Shown piece after piece: positions 42,714 through 54,499 of a stretch of DNA of 64,000 nt. The notes beneath the pieces were generated by a model. The model saw nothing but the letters and a program-made list of their open reading frames with translations, did not search any database and had not been told where the DNA came from. The translations under genes and the position numbers were made by a program. Source of the stretch: Tyto alba (taxonomy: Eukaryota; Chordata; Aves; Strigiformes; Tytonidae); assembly GCF_018691265.1 (NCBI RefSeq), contig NW_024881283.1, positions 6,359,731 through 6,423,730 on the forward strand. Reading direction: 5' to 3'. The number at the start of each line of letters is the position of its first letter. The stretch's first letter is position 1.

Positions 42714-43969
42714 CCAAATGATAAAAGATTACAGTTTTTTTCCTCTCTTCCTCAATCAACCAAAATACATTTTCTTTTAAAAAAATTCAACCTATTCTGA
42801 GCCATTGTACAAGTCCCAGCTCCCCGCCCTGCACACACCCCCCGCTTCCCCCTATTGCTATAACTTAACATATAAAATTTAATCTTCGCAGACCCCCTTT
42901 CTCAATCCAGGTACCTGGAAGGCAGCACGGAAAGAGAAGCTGGGGCAGGCCGGGCACAGGGAGCGAGACCAGTTGGACCAAGACCGGAGGCGCGGGGGAG
43001 GAGGGAGTCCCACTGTTTCAAGCGATCCGATGCATAGCTGCGTTTTGGTTGTCTTCTCAGCGAGGCCCTAGCAGCAAATGAAGCTCCTTCCTCAGCCAAG
43101 GAAAGAGAAAAAAATTCAAATAACTAAGTCCCCACCCGTGGGATGGATTTTGTTGGGTTTCTGAAGGCGATGGGAAAGAGCAGGAGTGGCTGGGACTGCA
43201 AAAATCAGTGCTGGAAGCGGCCGTGCTGGAGAGGAGGGAGCGGGGGAACCGGCTCCCGGCCTCGCTGCCTGGGGGAGTTTGGCTCAGATCTGTAAGCAGT
43301 GAGGGGTGGGAGGCAGGACCCCCCCCTTTTCCAGCAGCCACAGCTCTGTGCACAGCACAGGCCGGGCATCGTCCAGCAGCATCTCCCCGGCTAGAAGCGT
43401 TGGGTGCGAGGGGAGAGTTCCCCGGGAGCGCTTCTGCTGGACCGAGATCTCCCCCAGAACGAGCCCAGCGGGGTTTGGTGGGTGGCAGCAGACAAATCCA
43501 AGTTGGAGAGGTAAAACATGTTTAGGTTAAGGGGATGGAGGCGCACCCAGAGATGGGGAAACACAGGAACCTCAGACAGCCTGACGCCCAAACCCTTTTG
43601 TGAAAACGAAGGCCTTCAGCTTTGCCAGGCCGGGAAATATTAAAAACACAAGATCAGACAAGAAGTGGAAAACCCATCCAGGCACAGTACTGAGATCAGT
43701 TTAGGACCAAGCCAACCTGGGGGAGCTGACAGAGCACTGGACACCACGGGAAGACAAGACACACGCTTGCAGGGAGTAAAACACGAGCATCCCTGAAGAG
43801 CCCTGCTCCAGCCACACAGACGCTGCCGGGGCCCGGCTCCGGGAGCCTCCTGCCCTCCCCACCGCCGTCGGCGAGAGACCAGAACTGGAAACCAGTCACC
43901 CGACCTGGGCGGAAGGTGGGGGGGTGTGTGCACGGGTCCCGCGACCCCACTGGGCTCAGCGGCGCTTCA

Positions 43970-46900
43970 TCAACTCTGCTCCGTGTCCTTGACCAGCAGC
44001 ACCGTGTGTTGCCCGCCGCTGGACACGGCCAGGACCCTGCGGTTTTCCAGCTGCTTGCCCTTCATCTCCACGGGGCTCCAGACGTCGTCCTCCTCCCCTG
44101 TGCCCAGCTGGTAGTTGGTGCCCATGCCCCAGGCGAAGGCTCGTCCTGCAACGGAGGTGACGGTGAGTTTTGATTTCCAAGCGGCTGCGCGCTGGGGTGG
44201 GAAGGGGACCCAGCAGCCAAACGCGTGGGGAGTTCACACCCGGGGAGGGGGGACGAGCGACGGGTGCCAGAGACCCAGGGAGGGCAAAGAGAAGCAGCAC
44301 CTGGCAACTCAAAAGAGGCTGTTTCATCACACAGCCAAGGCAGTTTTGTCCCCGGGGAGGAAATCAAATCCACCGGCCCACTGCAAACCCTCCTTCCCAC
44401 AGCACCAGAGCGCGGTTTTGCAGCAGCGGAGCTCAGGGTGCAGAGCAGGGACCAGCAGGCCAATGACCCCCCTCCTGGTCAACACCCGCTTACCAACCTT
44501 GCTGCCAAAGGCCCACAAAAATATTTGAGCAGCTGGTGCCCAGCTGCCCCCAAGGCTGGGGGGTTGATCAGCACCAGGACCTGGCTCCAGTCCCGCCCCA
44601 GCGTGCGATGAAGCTGTGCGGGGTGGCTGGATCCAGGGGGGCCAGGCTGAGAGGGGTGTGGGACACGCACACAGACACACACACAGACACACACAGACAG
44701 ACACACACACAGACAGACAGACACACAGACAGACAGACACACAGACAGACAGACACACAGACAGACAGACACACAGACAGACAGACACACAGACAGACAG
44801 ACACACAGACAGACAGACACACAGACAGACAGACACACAGACAGACAGACAGACACACAGACAGACACACAGACAGACACACAGACAGACACACAGACAG
44901 ACACACAGACAGACACACAGACAGACACACAGACAGACACACAGACAGACACACAGACAGACACACAGACACACACACACACAGACACACACACACAGAC
45001 ACACACACACAGACACACACACACACAGACACACACACACACAGACACACACACAGACACACACACACACAGACACACACACACACAGACACACACACAC
45101 AGACACACACACACAGACACACACACACAGACACACACACACAGACACACACACACAGACACACACACACAGACACACACACACAGACACACACACACAG
45201 ACACACACACACAGACACACACACACAGACACACACACACAGACACACACACAGACACACACACAGACACACACACAGACACACACACAGACACACACAC
45301 AGACACACACACAGACACACACACAGACACACACACAGACACACACACAGACACACCCCACGAGGTGGAATTTCTGAGCCCACCGAGGCCCCCGGCACTC
45401 ACCGTCACTGCTGACGGCGTAGCCGACCGACGCGCCGCACGCGACAGAAGAGATGCTGGGCAGCTCCGGGATGACCGTGGGCGTGCTCTTCTCCTCCACC
45501 CCTGCCCCGAGGCCCAGCCGGCCGTACTCTGCCCTGCCCAGGCTGTAGGCTTTACCTGGAGCACAGTAAGATGCACAGGAGAGGTGATTCACGGGGGACA
45601 AGCGGCCACAGCAGGACCCTCTCCCCCTAGTCCCACCCCTGGGGGAGCATCACTCCTCCCTACCACAGCCTAGATCCCAACCAGGAGGTGTAGGGTGGGA
45701 CAGAGGCACTTGAGCTCCCAAAATCAACAGGGTAGGCGGGTGCCTGGACAGACTCTTGAGCCTGCAAGAGCAGAGCTCACAAGTGACTCCGGGTTCCTGT
45801 CATCCTCCCCGCTCTTCGCTGTAAATTCATACCACCCTTGTTGCCTCAAACACCTGAAGGGCTCCAGCACGTCACCCTCACCCCAACACCCCCCTCAGCC
45901 ACGAGGAGGGCTGTGGGAGTCCCCCCCCCGTCCCGCTCTGTGAGGCTCCCAGCCCGCCCGCCCCGCCGGCGCTCACCCTCCGAGTCGACGCAGACCGTGT
46001 GGTGCTGCCCGCCGGAGAACCCCACCCAGGATTTGGTGGAGTTCTTGAAGCACGTCAGGTTCTGCGGGGAGAAGCAGGGCTCGGTGCCCTGGGTCCCTGC
46101 GGGGTGGGACACACAAACCCAGGCAGATCAGGTCCGCAGGCACGGACAGCCCAGGCCAGGCACCGGCACTGAGCCATCCACCCTGGGGATCACCCCGCCA
46201 GAGACTAACCCAGCACCCCCCCCCCTCCCCCCAATCAAATTTCTGCTCAAACCCGCTGGCTGCAAGGGCTGGGACCTGAACCCAGAGCTATACAGGGTGA
46301 CACACACTCCCCCCACCCCCCAGTTCCCAGCTCCAGTGTGTCTGGTGGGTGTTCAGGGGGTTCCAGCAGCATCCCCCCACCAAGCCAGGGCAGCAGGGGA
46401 CCAAGGAGTCCAGAGCCAGACCACAGCAGGCAGATCTGGAGGGACGTCAGTGAAGCTCACCCAGCTGGTGGTAGTTGGAGAGGCCGAATCCGTAGATGTG
46501 TCCCTCCTGCGTGATGGCAAAGGTGAAGTAAGCCCCGCAAAAGGCGTCCTGGAAACACATTTTGCCTCTGTTGCCTTTGCCTCTGACAGGGACACGCTGA
46601 GGGACCAGCAGGCGCTCTGGGGGCAGGAGACAAGGTGTCACGAATGATTTACACCCTTTTCCTTCCCCCTTCGACCCAGCTTGCTGAATTCAAGTAAACG
46701 ATTTACACACAAGCCCCTGAGAAGCAGGGGAAATGTCCGGGTCTCTTTGCTCCTCTGGAAAGCACAGAGCTGGGGCTAAAGGACGCAGCACCACGCGCCT
46801 CCGAGCACCAGAGCAACTCACGCAGCCCTTTCCTTCCTCCTCGGTTGGCAAAAAGCGCCGGCACTCTCCCCAGCTGGCCCTGCTCGCCGCAGCCGCACGT

Positions 46901-49500
46901 GAAGAGATCACCGTCCATCGTCAGCATCACTAAGTGGTCATTCCCTGGGAGATGAGGGAGAGGAGGGAAGCAGGAGTCATGCTCCAGGCACCCAGCAAGA
47001 CCCAGGGGCTGAGATCCTCCACGTAAACCCCTGCTGTCCCAGCTTTCTAAAATTCAGTGGGGTTTACTGCACTGAATACCTTGACCGGCTTCTGGCACAA
47101 CTTAAAACCCCAGGATCTCCCTCTTCCCGATCCCAGCTCCCCAGCCAAAGCCTTAAAGAAGTTTCTCGTGGAAGGTTTAGGGGTGCAGCCCTAACCTGAA
47201 CCTCACCTAACCCCCCAACATCACCCGGGCCCTGGACAAGTTCCCCGGCTGCTCTGCTCAGCTACCCCAAGTCTAGAAAAGGGCAAGCACTTTTGACCCT
47301 GCAGGGTCATGGTTAGGGCACTCTTGTAAGGTGTTTTAGATAGGATTGGGTAAAATATTAACAATACTGTTGGGGCAAGGAGAGATACAAAGTCTGTTCT
47401 CTCAGGAGCTAGAGGAGAGCAAGCACACCCTTGTACCTGGTTCAAAGCAGCCAAGAGGGAAGACAAGGACATGGACCTTCTGGACCTTCAACTTTTCTCG
47501 AGGGTTGTAACAACCTCGTGCACCAGCCTGACCCCCACACACCCCAGGACTCTCACTTACCTGAGACAATTTTAATGACGGGTGTGCTGAGCTGGAGCAG
47601 CACAGGAACGGAGCTCGTCTTCATGGGTTCCAGCAAGCCAATCACGCCGTTGTTATCCTGGGTGGAGAGAGAGACGCGGGGACGTGAGTCCCAGAAGCAG
47701 CAGCCATCAGTAGAGCTTCCAGCATCTGAGAACTCGACCTACCCGGAAAGAGCCCCAGACAAAAACCCTGCCGTCCTCTGTCAGCGCGGCTGTGTGACTG
47801 TCCCCTGCAGAGACCTGCACCACCTTTTCCTGCAGCTCCACCAGCCCCGGCGTGGTCTCTGACCCTTCTGCCGAAGTGTCGCGCCCGAGGGCGCCCTCGT
47901 CGTTGCAGCCAAAGGTGTAAATCTGCAGATAAGAGCACAGGATGGTCAGGATGGGACCCGGAGGGGCAACAGGTTTGAGTGTGAAGGCAGGGGACAGAGA
48001 CCCACCAGGGTGAGTTATCCCTTTGACCACCTAAAAGTGTGGCCTGTGGCATGGAGACCGTGCTCATCCCTGGATCTGGAGTGAGCTCCATGTCTGGCAG
48101 AGCAGAGTCTGATTCAGACCCCCTGCCCCAGGACACGTTCCAGAGCTTGTGGGGAAGCACAGCTCAGCATCTCCCCACTCCTCCGGGTGCTGCCCCCTCC
48201 ACGCTGCACTCACTTTTCCCGTCTGGCTGAGGCACACCGTGTGCATCCCTCCGGCTTCCACCTGCACCATCATCTCCATCAGCGGCACCAGGGCTGGTTT
48301 CTTCCTCTCCATCACTTCCTCCCCCAGGCCCAGCTGGCCGACATCCCCCTGCCCCAGCGTCAGCACCAGGCCGGGCTGTGTGCGGTGGGATGGGTGGCTG
48401 ACTGCGGGGCAGAAGGGAGATAAATTCAACAGTGGGGTGGCTGCACCGTCAGCAAGTTCAGCCACGACCCCGAGCTGTGTGGTGGGGGGACACGCTGGGG
48501 GCAGGGATGGCATCCAGAGGGACCCGGGCAGGCTGGAGAGGGGGGACTGTGCAAACCTCCTGGGGTTCAACAAGGCCAAGGGCAAGGTCCTGCCCGTGGG
48601 TCGGGGCAATCCCCAGCACAAACCCCGGCTGGGCGAGGGGTGGCTGGAGAGCAGCCCCAAGGAGAGGGGCTGGGGGGGCTGGTGGGGGGAAAACTGCCCG
48701 TGAGGCAGCCCCGTGCGCTCGCAGCCCAGAACCCACCCGTGCCCTGGGCTGCAGCCAGAGCAGGGGGGGCAGCAGGGCCGGGGGGGGGATTGTCCCCCTC
48801 TGCTCCGCTCTGGGGAGACCCCCCTGCAGTGCTGGGGCCAGCTCGGGGGCCCCCAACAGCAGAAGGACACGGAGCTGCTCGAGTGGGGCCAGAGGAGGCC
48901 ACGAAGATGCTCGGGGGGCTGGAGCAGCTCCCCTGGGGGGCCGGGCTGAGAGAGTTGGGGGGGTTCAGCCTGGAGAAGAGAAGGCTCCGGGGAGCCCTTC
49001 GAGCGGCCTCCCGGGGCTTAAAGGGGGGACAGGAGAGGGGGGGGGGGGGACTCTGGATCAGGGGGGTAGGGGTAGGATGAGGGGTAACAGCTTTAAACTG
49101 GAAGAGGGCAGATTTAGATGAGATCTAAGGCAGAAATTCCTCCCTGTGCGGGGGGTGAGGCGCTGGCCCAGGGTGCCCAGAGCAGCTGTGGCTGCCCCCT
49201 CCCTGGAAGGGTTCAAGGCCAGGTTGGACGGGGCTGGGAGCCCCCTGGGCTGGGGGAAGGGGGCCCTGCCCGGGGCAGGGGGGTGGGACTGGATGGGCTT
49301 TAAGGTCCCTTCCAACCCAAACCATTCTGTGATTCTGAATGTCATCTACAACATAGAGGGGGAACCACCCTTCCATTAAAGCTGGTTCTGGGAACCGGGA
49401 TGGAAATCTCCCAGTCTTTTTTCTTACCTTTAATCTTCTTCCTTCCAGGAGACTCTTCTTCTAGCACCAGGCTCTTCTTCGCAGTGCGTTTCCCTGGCAT
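43970..49500 (-). CDS. RCC1: Regulator of chromosome condensation 1 (Ran GEF)
   Basis: RCC1 is the chromatin-bound guanine exchange factor for Ran and sets up the nuclear RanGTP gradient. Exons in transcript order: 49500-49428, 48401-48214, 47922-47743, 47657-47561, 46944-46822, 46616-46461, 46096-45977, 45555-45403 and 44145-43970. They sum to 1266 bases, 421 residues, the same length as human. The N-terminal tail is basic (KRTAKK, GRKKIK), the usual nuclear signal and chromatin tail. The rest is the seven-bladed propeller with recurring GQLG/GRLGLG and GxxHT repeats. Residues equivalent to those needed for exchange are present: the Asp in SGNDHLVM (human Asp182) and the His in GGQHHTVC (human His304). 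The start ATG has no in-frame ATG upstream in its exon. All junctions are GT-AG and in phase. The N-terminus reads Met-Pro-Gly-Lys. Confidence 0.96.
44663..45356. repeat. Composite CA/CAGA microsatellite in RCC1 intron
   Basis: About 690 bases of uninterrupted CA and CAGA units between the last two RCC1 coding exons. Long ORFs of Cys-Val or Thr-His-Arg repeats across it are artefacts. Confidence 0.97.
48445..49338 (+). mobile_element. CR1 LINE 3' fragment
   Basis: A plus-strand copy of the 3' part of an avian CR1 element: recognisable blocks such as GGTTCAACAAGGCCAAG, GCTCGCAGCCCAGAA, GAGAGTTGGG...TTCAGCCTGGAGAAG, TTTAAACTGGAAGAGG and CCTTCCAACCCAAACC. It ends in ATTCTGTG ATTCTG. It sits antisense in the first coding intron of RCC1. 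The reverse transcriptase frame is broken. The 5' edge is approximate. Confidence 0.93.
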
Positions 49501-50095
49501 AGTGCCTTGGATCTAAACACGGAAGACACGGTGTTAGGGGGTCACCCACGGCGCTGTCGGCTCCTCGGGGTCTCCCCCTGCCACCCCGCTTTAAAAATCA
49601 CCTCGCATCGCCTGAGGGACTGCTGACTGAATTAGGATTTGAGCACCGACCTCCGCTCTCGCTTTGGAAAAAAGCAGGTTGGTTTGTTGTTTGTTTGTTT
49701 GTTTTCCCTTTTTCGTGTTTTATCCACGGTTCCCACGCCGACGTGAAGCCCTCCACCCCTCAGATCAAGGCAGCCTGGGCTGTGTCCCCCCCACCCGGCC
49801 GTTCACCCTCGTCCCTTCCCGCCGTTTGAATTCCCGCGCCCCCCCCCCCACGTGGGGCCACGCAGGCCCGCGGCCCGGCCCGGCCTCTCCTCCCCGCCGG
49901 GTGCCGCTGGCCGAGGGGTGGCCGGAGGCACCGGGAGCGGGTCGGGGCTCGGCAGGACCACCCCCCGCTCCTCGCCCCCCGTTCCCGGTGTGCCCCCGTC
50001 CCCCCCCCCTCCTCGCCCCCCCCGGGGCCGCGCCGCGGTCCCACCTCCGCTCCGCCGCCGGCCTCTGCCGCGCTCCCGCACTGCGCATGCGCGGG
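49501..50095 (-). promoter_or_regulatory. RCC1: RCC1 5' UTR, first exon and CpG-island promoter
   Basis: The start-codon exon extends to a TTTAG acceptor at 49513. A non-coding first exon is suggested by a GAG|GTGGGA donor at 50044 (exon from 50045 upward). The sequence around 49830-50180 is a CpG island with no TATA box. A perfect NRF1 palindrome TGCGCATGCGC lies at 50082-50092. The first exon boundary is inferred from donor consensus and human gene structure. Confidence 0.6.
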
Positions 50096-52309
50096 GGGCG
50101 GGGCAGCGTCGCCCGCTCGGCAGGGAACAGCGCCCTCTGCCGGCCGGCGGCCCCGCGACGGGCCCGGCCCCCGCGAGTGGGAGGGAAGCGCGGGCAGCGT
50201 GGGCAGGGAACTGCAGGCAGGGAGAGCAGGGCAGGCAGGAAAATGCAGGCAGGCAGGGCAGGGCAGGCAGAGTGGGCAGCACAGAGCAGGCAGGGCAGGG
50301 CAGATGCTGCTCCGGGGCCCCCGCCCAGGCTTCCCTGGGGACTCCCCCCTCATTACCCGGTGCAATCCAACTTCTAAGCAGCAGCGATTCCCCCTGCCTG
50401 CATAGCTGCGGGCTCAGTGGCAAGCCGATGGGTCTGCAGCAAAAAGTAAGACAATTAATACAAGGAGAGACTAATTGGATGATGGTAACGAAGACAGAGC
50501 ATTGACAAAACCCGGCAGGTCCGAGGTGTGGTAGCCAGGACCACAGCTAAGATGCCATCTAACGAAGCGTGTTCTTGGGCTGTTTGATGGAAAACGCAAA
50601 CTTATTTACATCCTATTTGATGCTGGTTTGTAAAAAAGCAACAAATTTAGGAGCACACAGTCCTTGCAATGCCAGGAGATGGGCTGAAGTCATCAGTTCT
50701 GAGTAGTTAACTGAGAGCAAGTTGATTTCAGGCTCTGAATTTCTCAAAGCATCTGCAGTAGCGTTTCAAACCATTCTGAGTGTAGCAGAGGTCCACAGCG
50801 GCCTCCTCCAGCTCGGGAACGCCTCATTACGGAAATAGCCATCGCATGAGATGATGAGAAGTTGTTGACATTTGTACTAGAAGATTTAAAACTACTTGTT
50901 TGCAACGTAAAAGGGCTTTACTAGAGGTTCCTGCCCACGGGGGTGGAGGATGCTTCCAGGCACTGGGACACCAGCCCCTGTGCCTGAAGCCCCCGCGGTG
51001 CTGGCAGAGCAAACTCCGACTGCCAGGTTTTGAAGAGCAACTGAGTTTTCTTATGCGTATTTGACCCAATCCAACTGTTCGATGGGGTCAGATGCTGTTT
51101 GGACAGGTTTCCAAGCTGCGGTCAGTACCAAACCATTATCAACACGTGGAATGGGGGAACCTATGAATTTGTAGTGTTTTTGGCAGTTTGCGCCATTAAC
51201 ATCCTAAGATTCCATTTCTTCAAAAAGCAGTGTGACTTGTAATCACAGATTCATCCTCACAACTGGACTCCTTGGAGGTGTAAGGACTCTGCAGAGCCCA
51301 GTTATTGCAAGTTTTGGAACTTTCTGGTCCTCATAATTAAAATATTATTTTAATAAAGCCATATGTTTTATCTATTTGGCTTCCCCCAGGGGTTTGCCAA
51401 TTGCTATGGGCACATAGGGCTGACCACTGGGTTTGGCCCCATTGTGGTTCTCCATCCTCACCTTTGCAACAGACCACTCCTCCTTCCGTTATTGCCCTGG
51501 CTGAAGAGGAAAGCCCACCTTTATTCTTGAAGTGGCAACCAGGCTGAGTTTCTTTGTGGTAATGGCAAGTCTGTGCCTGCAATAGAAGTCCCACTCCTTA
51601 CCTAGTATGATGAATCTTTCCTATTTCACAGATCAGTTCTGTTCCAGTTAAGACCAAACACCTGTATATTTGGCATTTAGTAGCACTTTTTACAGAAATC
51701 AGGTTCCTAATTACATATGAATATACCAGCCTCATCCACTTAAACAGATCCTATTCCTGAAGTGCCCTGGCCACTCGCCTAGCCAGTAGCCCAGGGAGCA
51801 GAAAACCCCTCCAGGAGGGGCAGAACCCCCTTGGGATGAGCAGATACATATCCACTGCCCACCCTTTGGATTTCAAGTGGGTCAAGGGCAGGGTATCCAG
51901 CCAACTGCCAGCAGGTGATTATCTGTTTGCATTTTAACCCTTTTAAGCATAACTTCCACAAAAGCCACCCATCAGCATCATTCCCCATTTGCAGAAGGGT
52001 GCAAGAGTGTCCTCGGGATTCCCCCAGAGCAGCAGCCCATGTTAACCCTTCTGGGTTTAGCCCTTTACAGCTGATTTAAAATTTGGCACCGATTACCCAA
52101 AACTAGACAGAAATCATCCGCTAATTACCCAACCCAACAGCCAGTAACATGGGTTTGAGATGGGTTTCTGCACCATTCACCATAGTGCTCTGTGGAGGAC
52201 ACAGGAGTAGCACACAGGAATCCCACTTCTGACTCCCAGTGAGAGACTGATTGGAACATGCAGGATTTCCCTCATATTCCAAGACTCCCAAAGAAATGCA
52301 CACCAAGCA
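50093..52309. other. Spacer between RCC1 promoter and SNHG3
   Basis: No exon or recognised repeat except a short GGCAG-type tandem tract at about 50205-50305. The remainder is AT-richer unique sequence. In human, transcripts run from SNHG3 into RCC1, so read-through transcription is possible. Confidence 0.45.
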
Positions 52310-52328
52310 AAAAAAAGAAGAGTAAAAG

Positions 52329-52334
52329 TTTATT
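52329..52334 (-). terminator. Candidate SNHG3 poly(A) signal
   Basis: TTTATT on plus, AATAAA on the host-gene strand, about 2.1 kb from the TOP start. Confidence 0.45.
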
Positions 52335-53843
52335 TAGTTCACTACTGCAACTAGATACAGGTTTACAATCAATCAAGGCCTTATTTCAGGTAACAGAGGC
52401 ACAAATCACTGTTCTCACCCACATCCTATGAGCCACCACTCCACTATCAGCTCCCCACCACCATGTCCTCGCTGTGCAGGGGGCCAAATCACATCTTCAC
52501 CAGCAGCTGGCATTAAGGGTGGGTTGCTGGTCCGCAGGCCAGCACAACTGTGTGGCTTCTTTTCCTTATTCCATACACCCCAGGCTCCCACCCCCTTCCA
52601 GAGCACTCCAGGGGTAGCTCCCTCCTGGTGGGCCAGGCCACCCAGAGCCCGGCCCTTGGCTTTGTGGCACCTTCCAGGCTCTACCCGCTCTCCTCACATG
52701 TCCCTCAGCCCCAAGCCCTGCCTCACTGTACCACAATACAAAGCAGCTATGTAACCCACCATGCGGCCTTTTCTTCTGGCCCCGGGCTGTTTCACAGGCA
52801 GTCCCCAGCATGAAGCACGTGCCATTCAAAAGCCAAATGCTGGCGTGTCTTCTGCTTCCAGCCCACTCTGATCTCCGTGGCTACGTCGTCATTGCACACA
52901 CAGCATGAACTGAACCTCAGCTACCACCTGTATTTATTATTTGGGCTGGTACTCTCTATATACTCACCCTCTCCCACTAGACCAGTGGATTCCTTTCTGT
53001 TAGCATCTCATCGCTATCAGTCACCACTCTCTGCAACAATTTAAGGGAAAAAAAAATAAAGATTACTACTTGGCAGGAAGCACTTAACTTATTAGCTACG
53101 CGATGATTAGGTGAAGTCCATCAACACATTCCCAGTCCTAAGCAAGCGGGGCATGTGCCTACCACATTCCTTAACCCAGTGCTCCACCACCCACATTAAT
53201 GATACACTGCTTTTCCCAGGGGGCAAAAAGTCTGCTCTGCAACGAAGTAGTATTAAAGAATGGGTGATTAACAGGGTTTAGGAGGGCCAGGGCCATCATG
53301 AATTTCCACTGTTTCTGCTCCTTCCCCAAATACCCAGTGTACAACTAAGGCCTCAAGTTAATCAAATATAATTCACCTTCACTTCACCAAGAATATCTTC
53401 CTCCCCTCTTTAAGATTCAGGTCCCTTTCCCCTGCCCGATCAGCTTCTTCATCCCACCCATCCAAAGCCCAATAAAATCTCAGAAGCTAGAGAACACCTA
53501 AGCTAAGCTTTCACCGTTAACCAATGCCTGTAACCTGCACGGGCATTCAACTACTTTAAATCGACCCAATTCAGTTTCCATAAGCCACTCAGTAACAGCT
53601 CAAGCTTATTCAAAATATAACCATGCACAGCCAACAGCATTACTTTATCAGTGCAGTATTACTCACCTTCCAACTCGGTGCTGCACTCAATTCGAACTTT
53701 TCATGTTTGTAACTGGAATCTAAAAAGGGTATTTTAAGTAATTGCTCAAGAGTTGGTCCTTTTCCCTCTCTCCCTTCCCCTCCCACCACGCAGGCTGACA
53801 CCTGTGTTCCCCCCCCCTCCCCCGACACCATTTTGCGCGGCAG

Positions 53844-54049
53844 AGCTGTTTCCTGCATGGTTTATCTCCCCTGTCACCGCCCGAGGGCTCAGAAAAGCAG
53901 TAGGAATATGCAGGCTGCAGGCTCAAGGCCCGGCTTGATCTCCAACGTCGTGGAAAGGGACCATACGTCACGGGCCCGAGGGCCTACGCTCCCATGCGCC
54001 ACACGGACAGAGCCGAGAGAGAGCGACTTCTCCGGATATCCACGTTGGA
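53844..54049 (-). ncRNA. SNORA73: U17 H/ACA small nucleolar RNA (SNORA73)
   Basis: A 206-base intronic H/ACA snoRNA matching vertebrate U17 end to end: 5' TCCAACGTGGATA, the internal CGACGTTGGAGAT partner, the conserved GCCTGCATATTCCTAC block, and the 3' end AACCATGCAGGAAACAGC. The H box is AGATCA (53936-53941) and the ACA box sits three bases from the 3' end (53847-53849). U17 is needed for early 18S pre-rRNA cleavage and not for pseudouridylation. It starts 88 bases below the exon 2 donor and ends about 124 bases before the next acceptor. Confidence 0.96.
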
Positions 54050-54465
54050 TTGAGGTTTGCAAGCACTGTAGCCACCGCCACCCCCAAATCCCCATCCCCC
54101 TTGCTGCCTGAGGCTCTGAGGTGCGACCCGTACTCACGGATGGAGCGAGCTGGAGTAGGCCGGGCCAGGACAGGCGTCAGCATGGCCTGAAGGGATAGAA
54201 AAGAATCCGGTGAGGAGCAGCCGAAGGCAGCGCGGCCCCTCAGCAGCGCCCAGCGAAGGGGAATCACGGCCTTTTATTAACGGGGAACAGGGATGCCATG
54301 TCCCTACGGGCAGCGTGGCTCTTTGCGGCCGTAGGGACCCCACAGCACATCGCATCAAAGTGCGAAAAAGGCGGAGAAGGGGGAATAAGAGAGAGGTCGC
54401 AGCCTGACTCACCTGCACCGCCCACCGCTCCCTGAGGAGAAAGGCCGAGTACTCCCGCGTCGCGG

Positions 54466-54473
54466 TATTTATA
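54466..54473 (-). promoter_or_regulatory. SNHG3 TATA box
   Basis: TATAAATA on the minus strand inside a GC-rich promoter, 29 bases from a 5' TOP-like CCTTTCTCC (54444-54436). Confidence 0.8.
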
Positions 54474-54499
54474 GAGCGGGAGGGGGGGCGGAGCTAGAG

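Larger units (their letters stand above)
52310..54444 (-). ncRNA. SNHG3: SNHG3-like snoRNA host gene
   Basis: A non-coding host gene between PHACTR4 and RCC1 in the same orientation as both, as in human. It has a TATA box (plus-strand 54466-54473) and a pyrimidine start CCTTTCTCC typical of 5' TOP host genes about 29 bases downstream. Exon 1 is about 54444-54413 (donor GTGAGT). Exon 2 is 54186-54138, between a TTCAG acceptor and a GTGAGT donor. Exon 3 is 53719-53667 (TTTTTAG acceptor, GTGAGT donor). The terminal exon is unresolved but an AATAAA on this strand lies at 52329-52334. The intron between exons 2 and 3 contains U17. No conserved long ORF. Confidence 0.82.

Noticed and set aside
44327..45601. 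Long Cys-Val / Thr-His-Arg repeat frames on both strands
   Set aside because: They are translations of the CA/CAGA microsatellite inside an RCC1 intron.
48432..49121. 229-codon plus-strand frame
   Set aside because: It runs along the CR1 fragment in a non-coding frame; the CR1 reverse transcriptase frame itself is broken.
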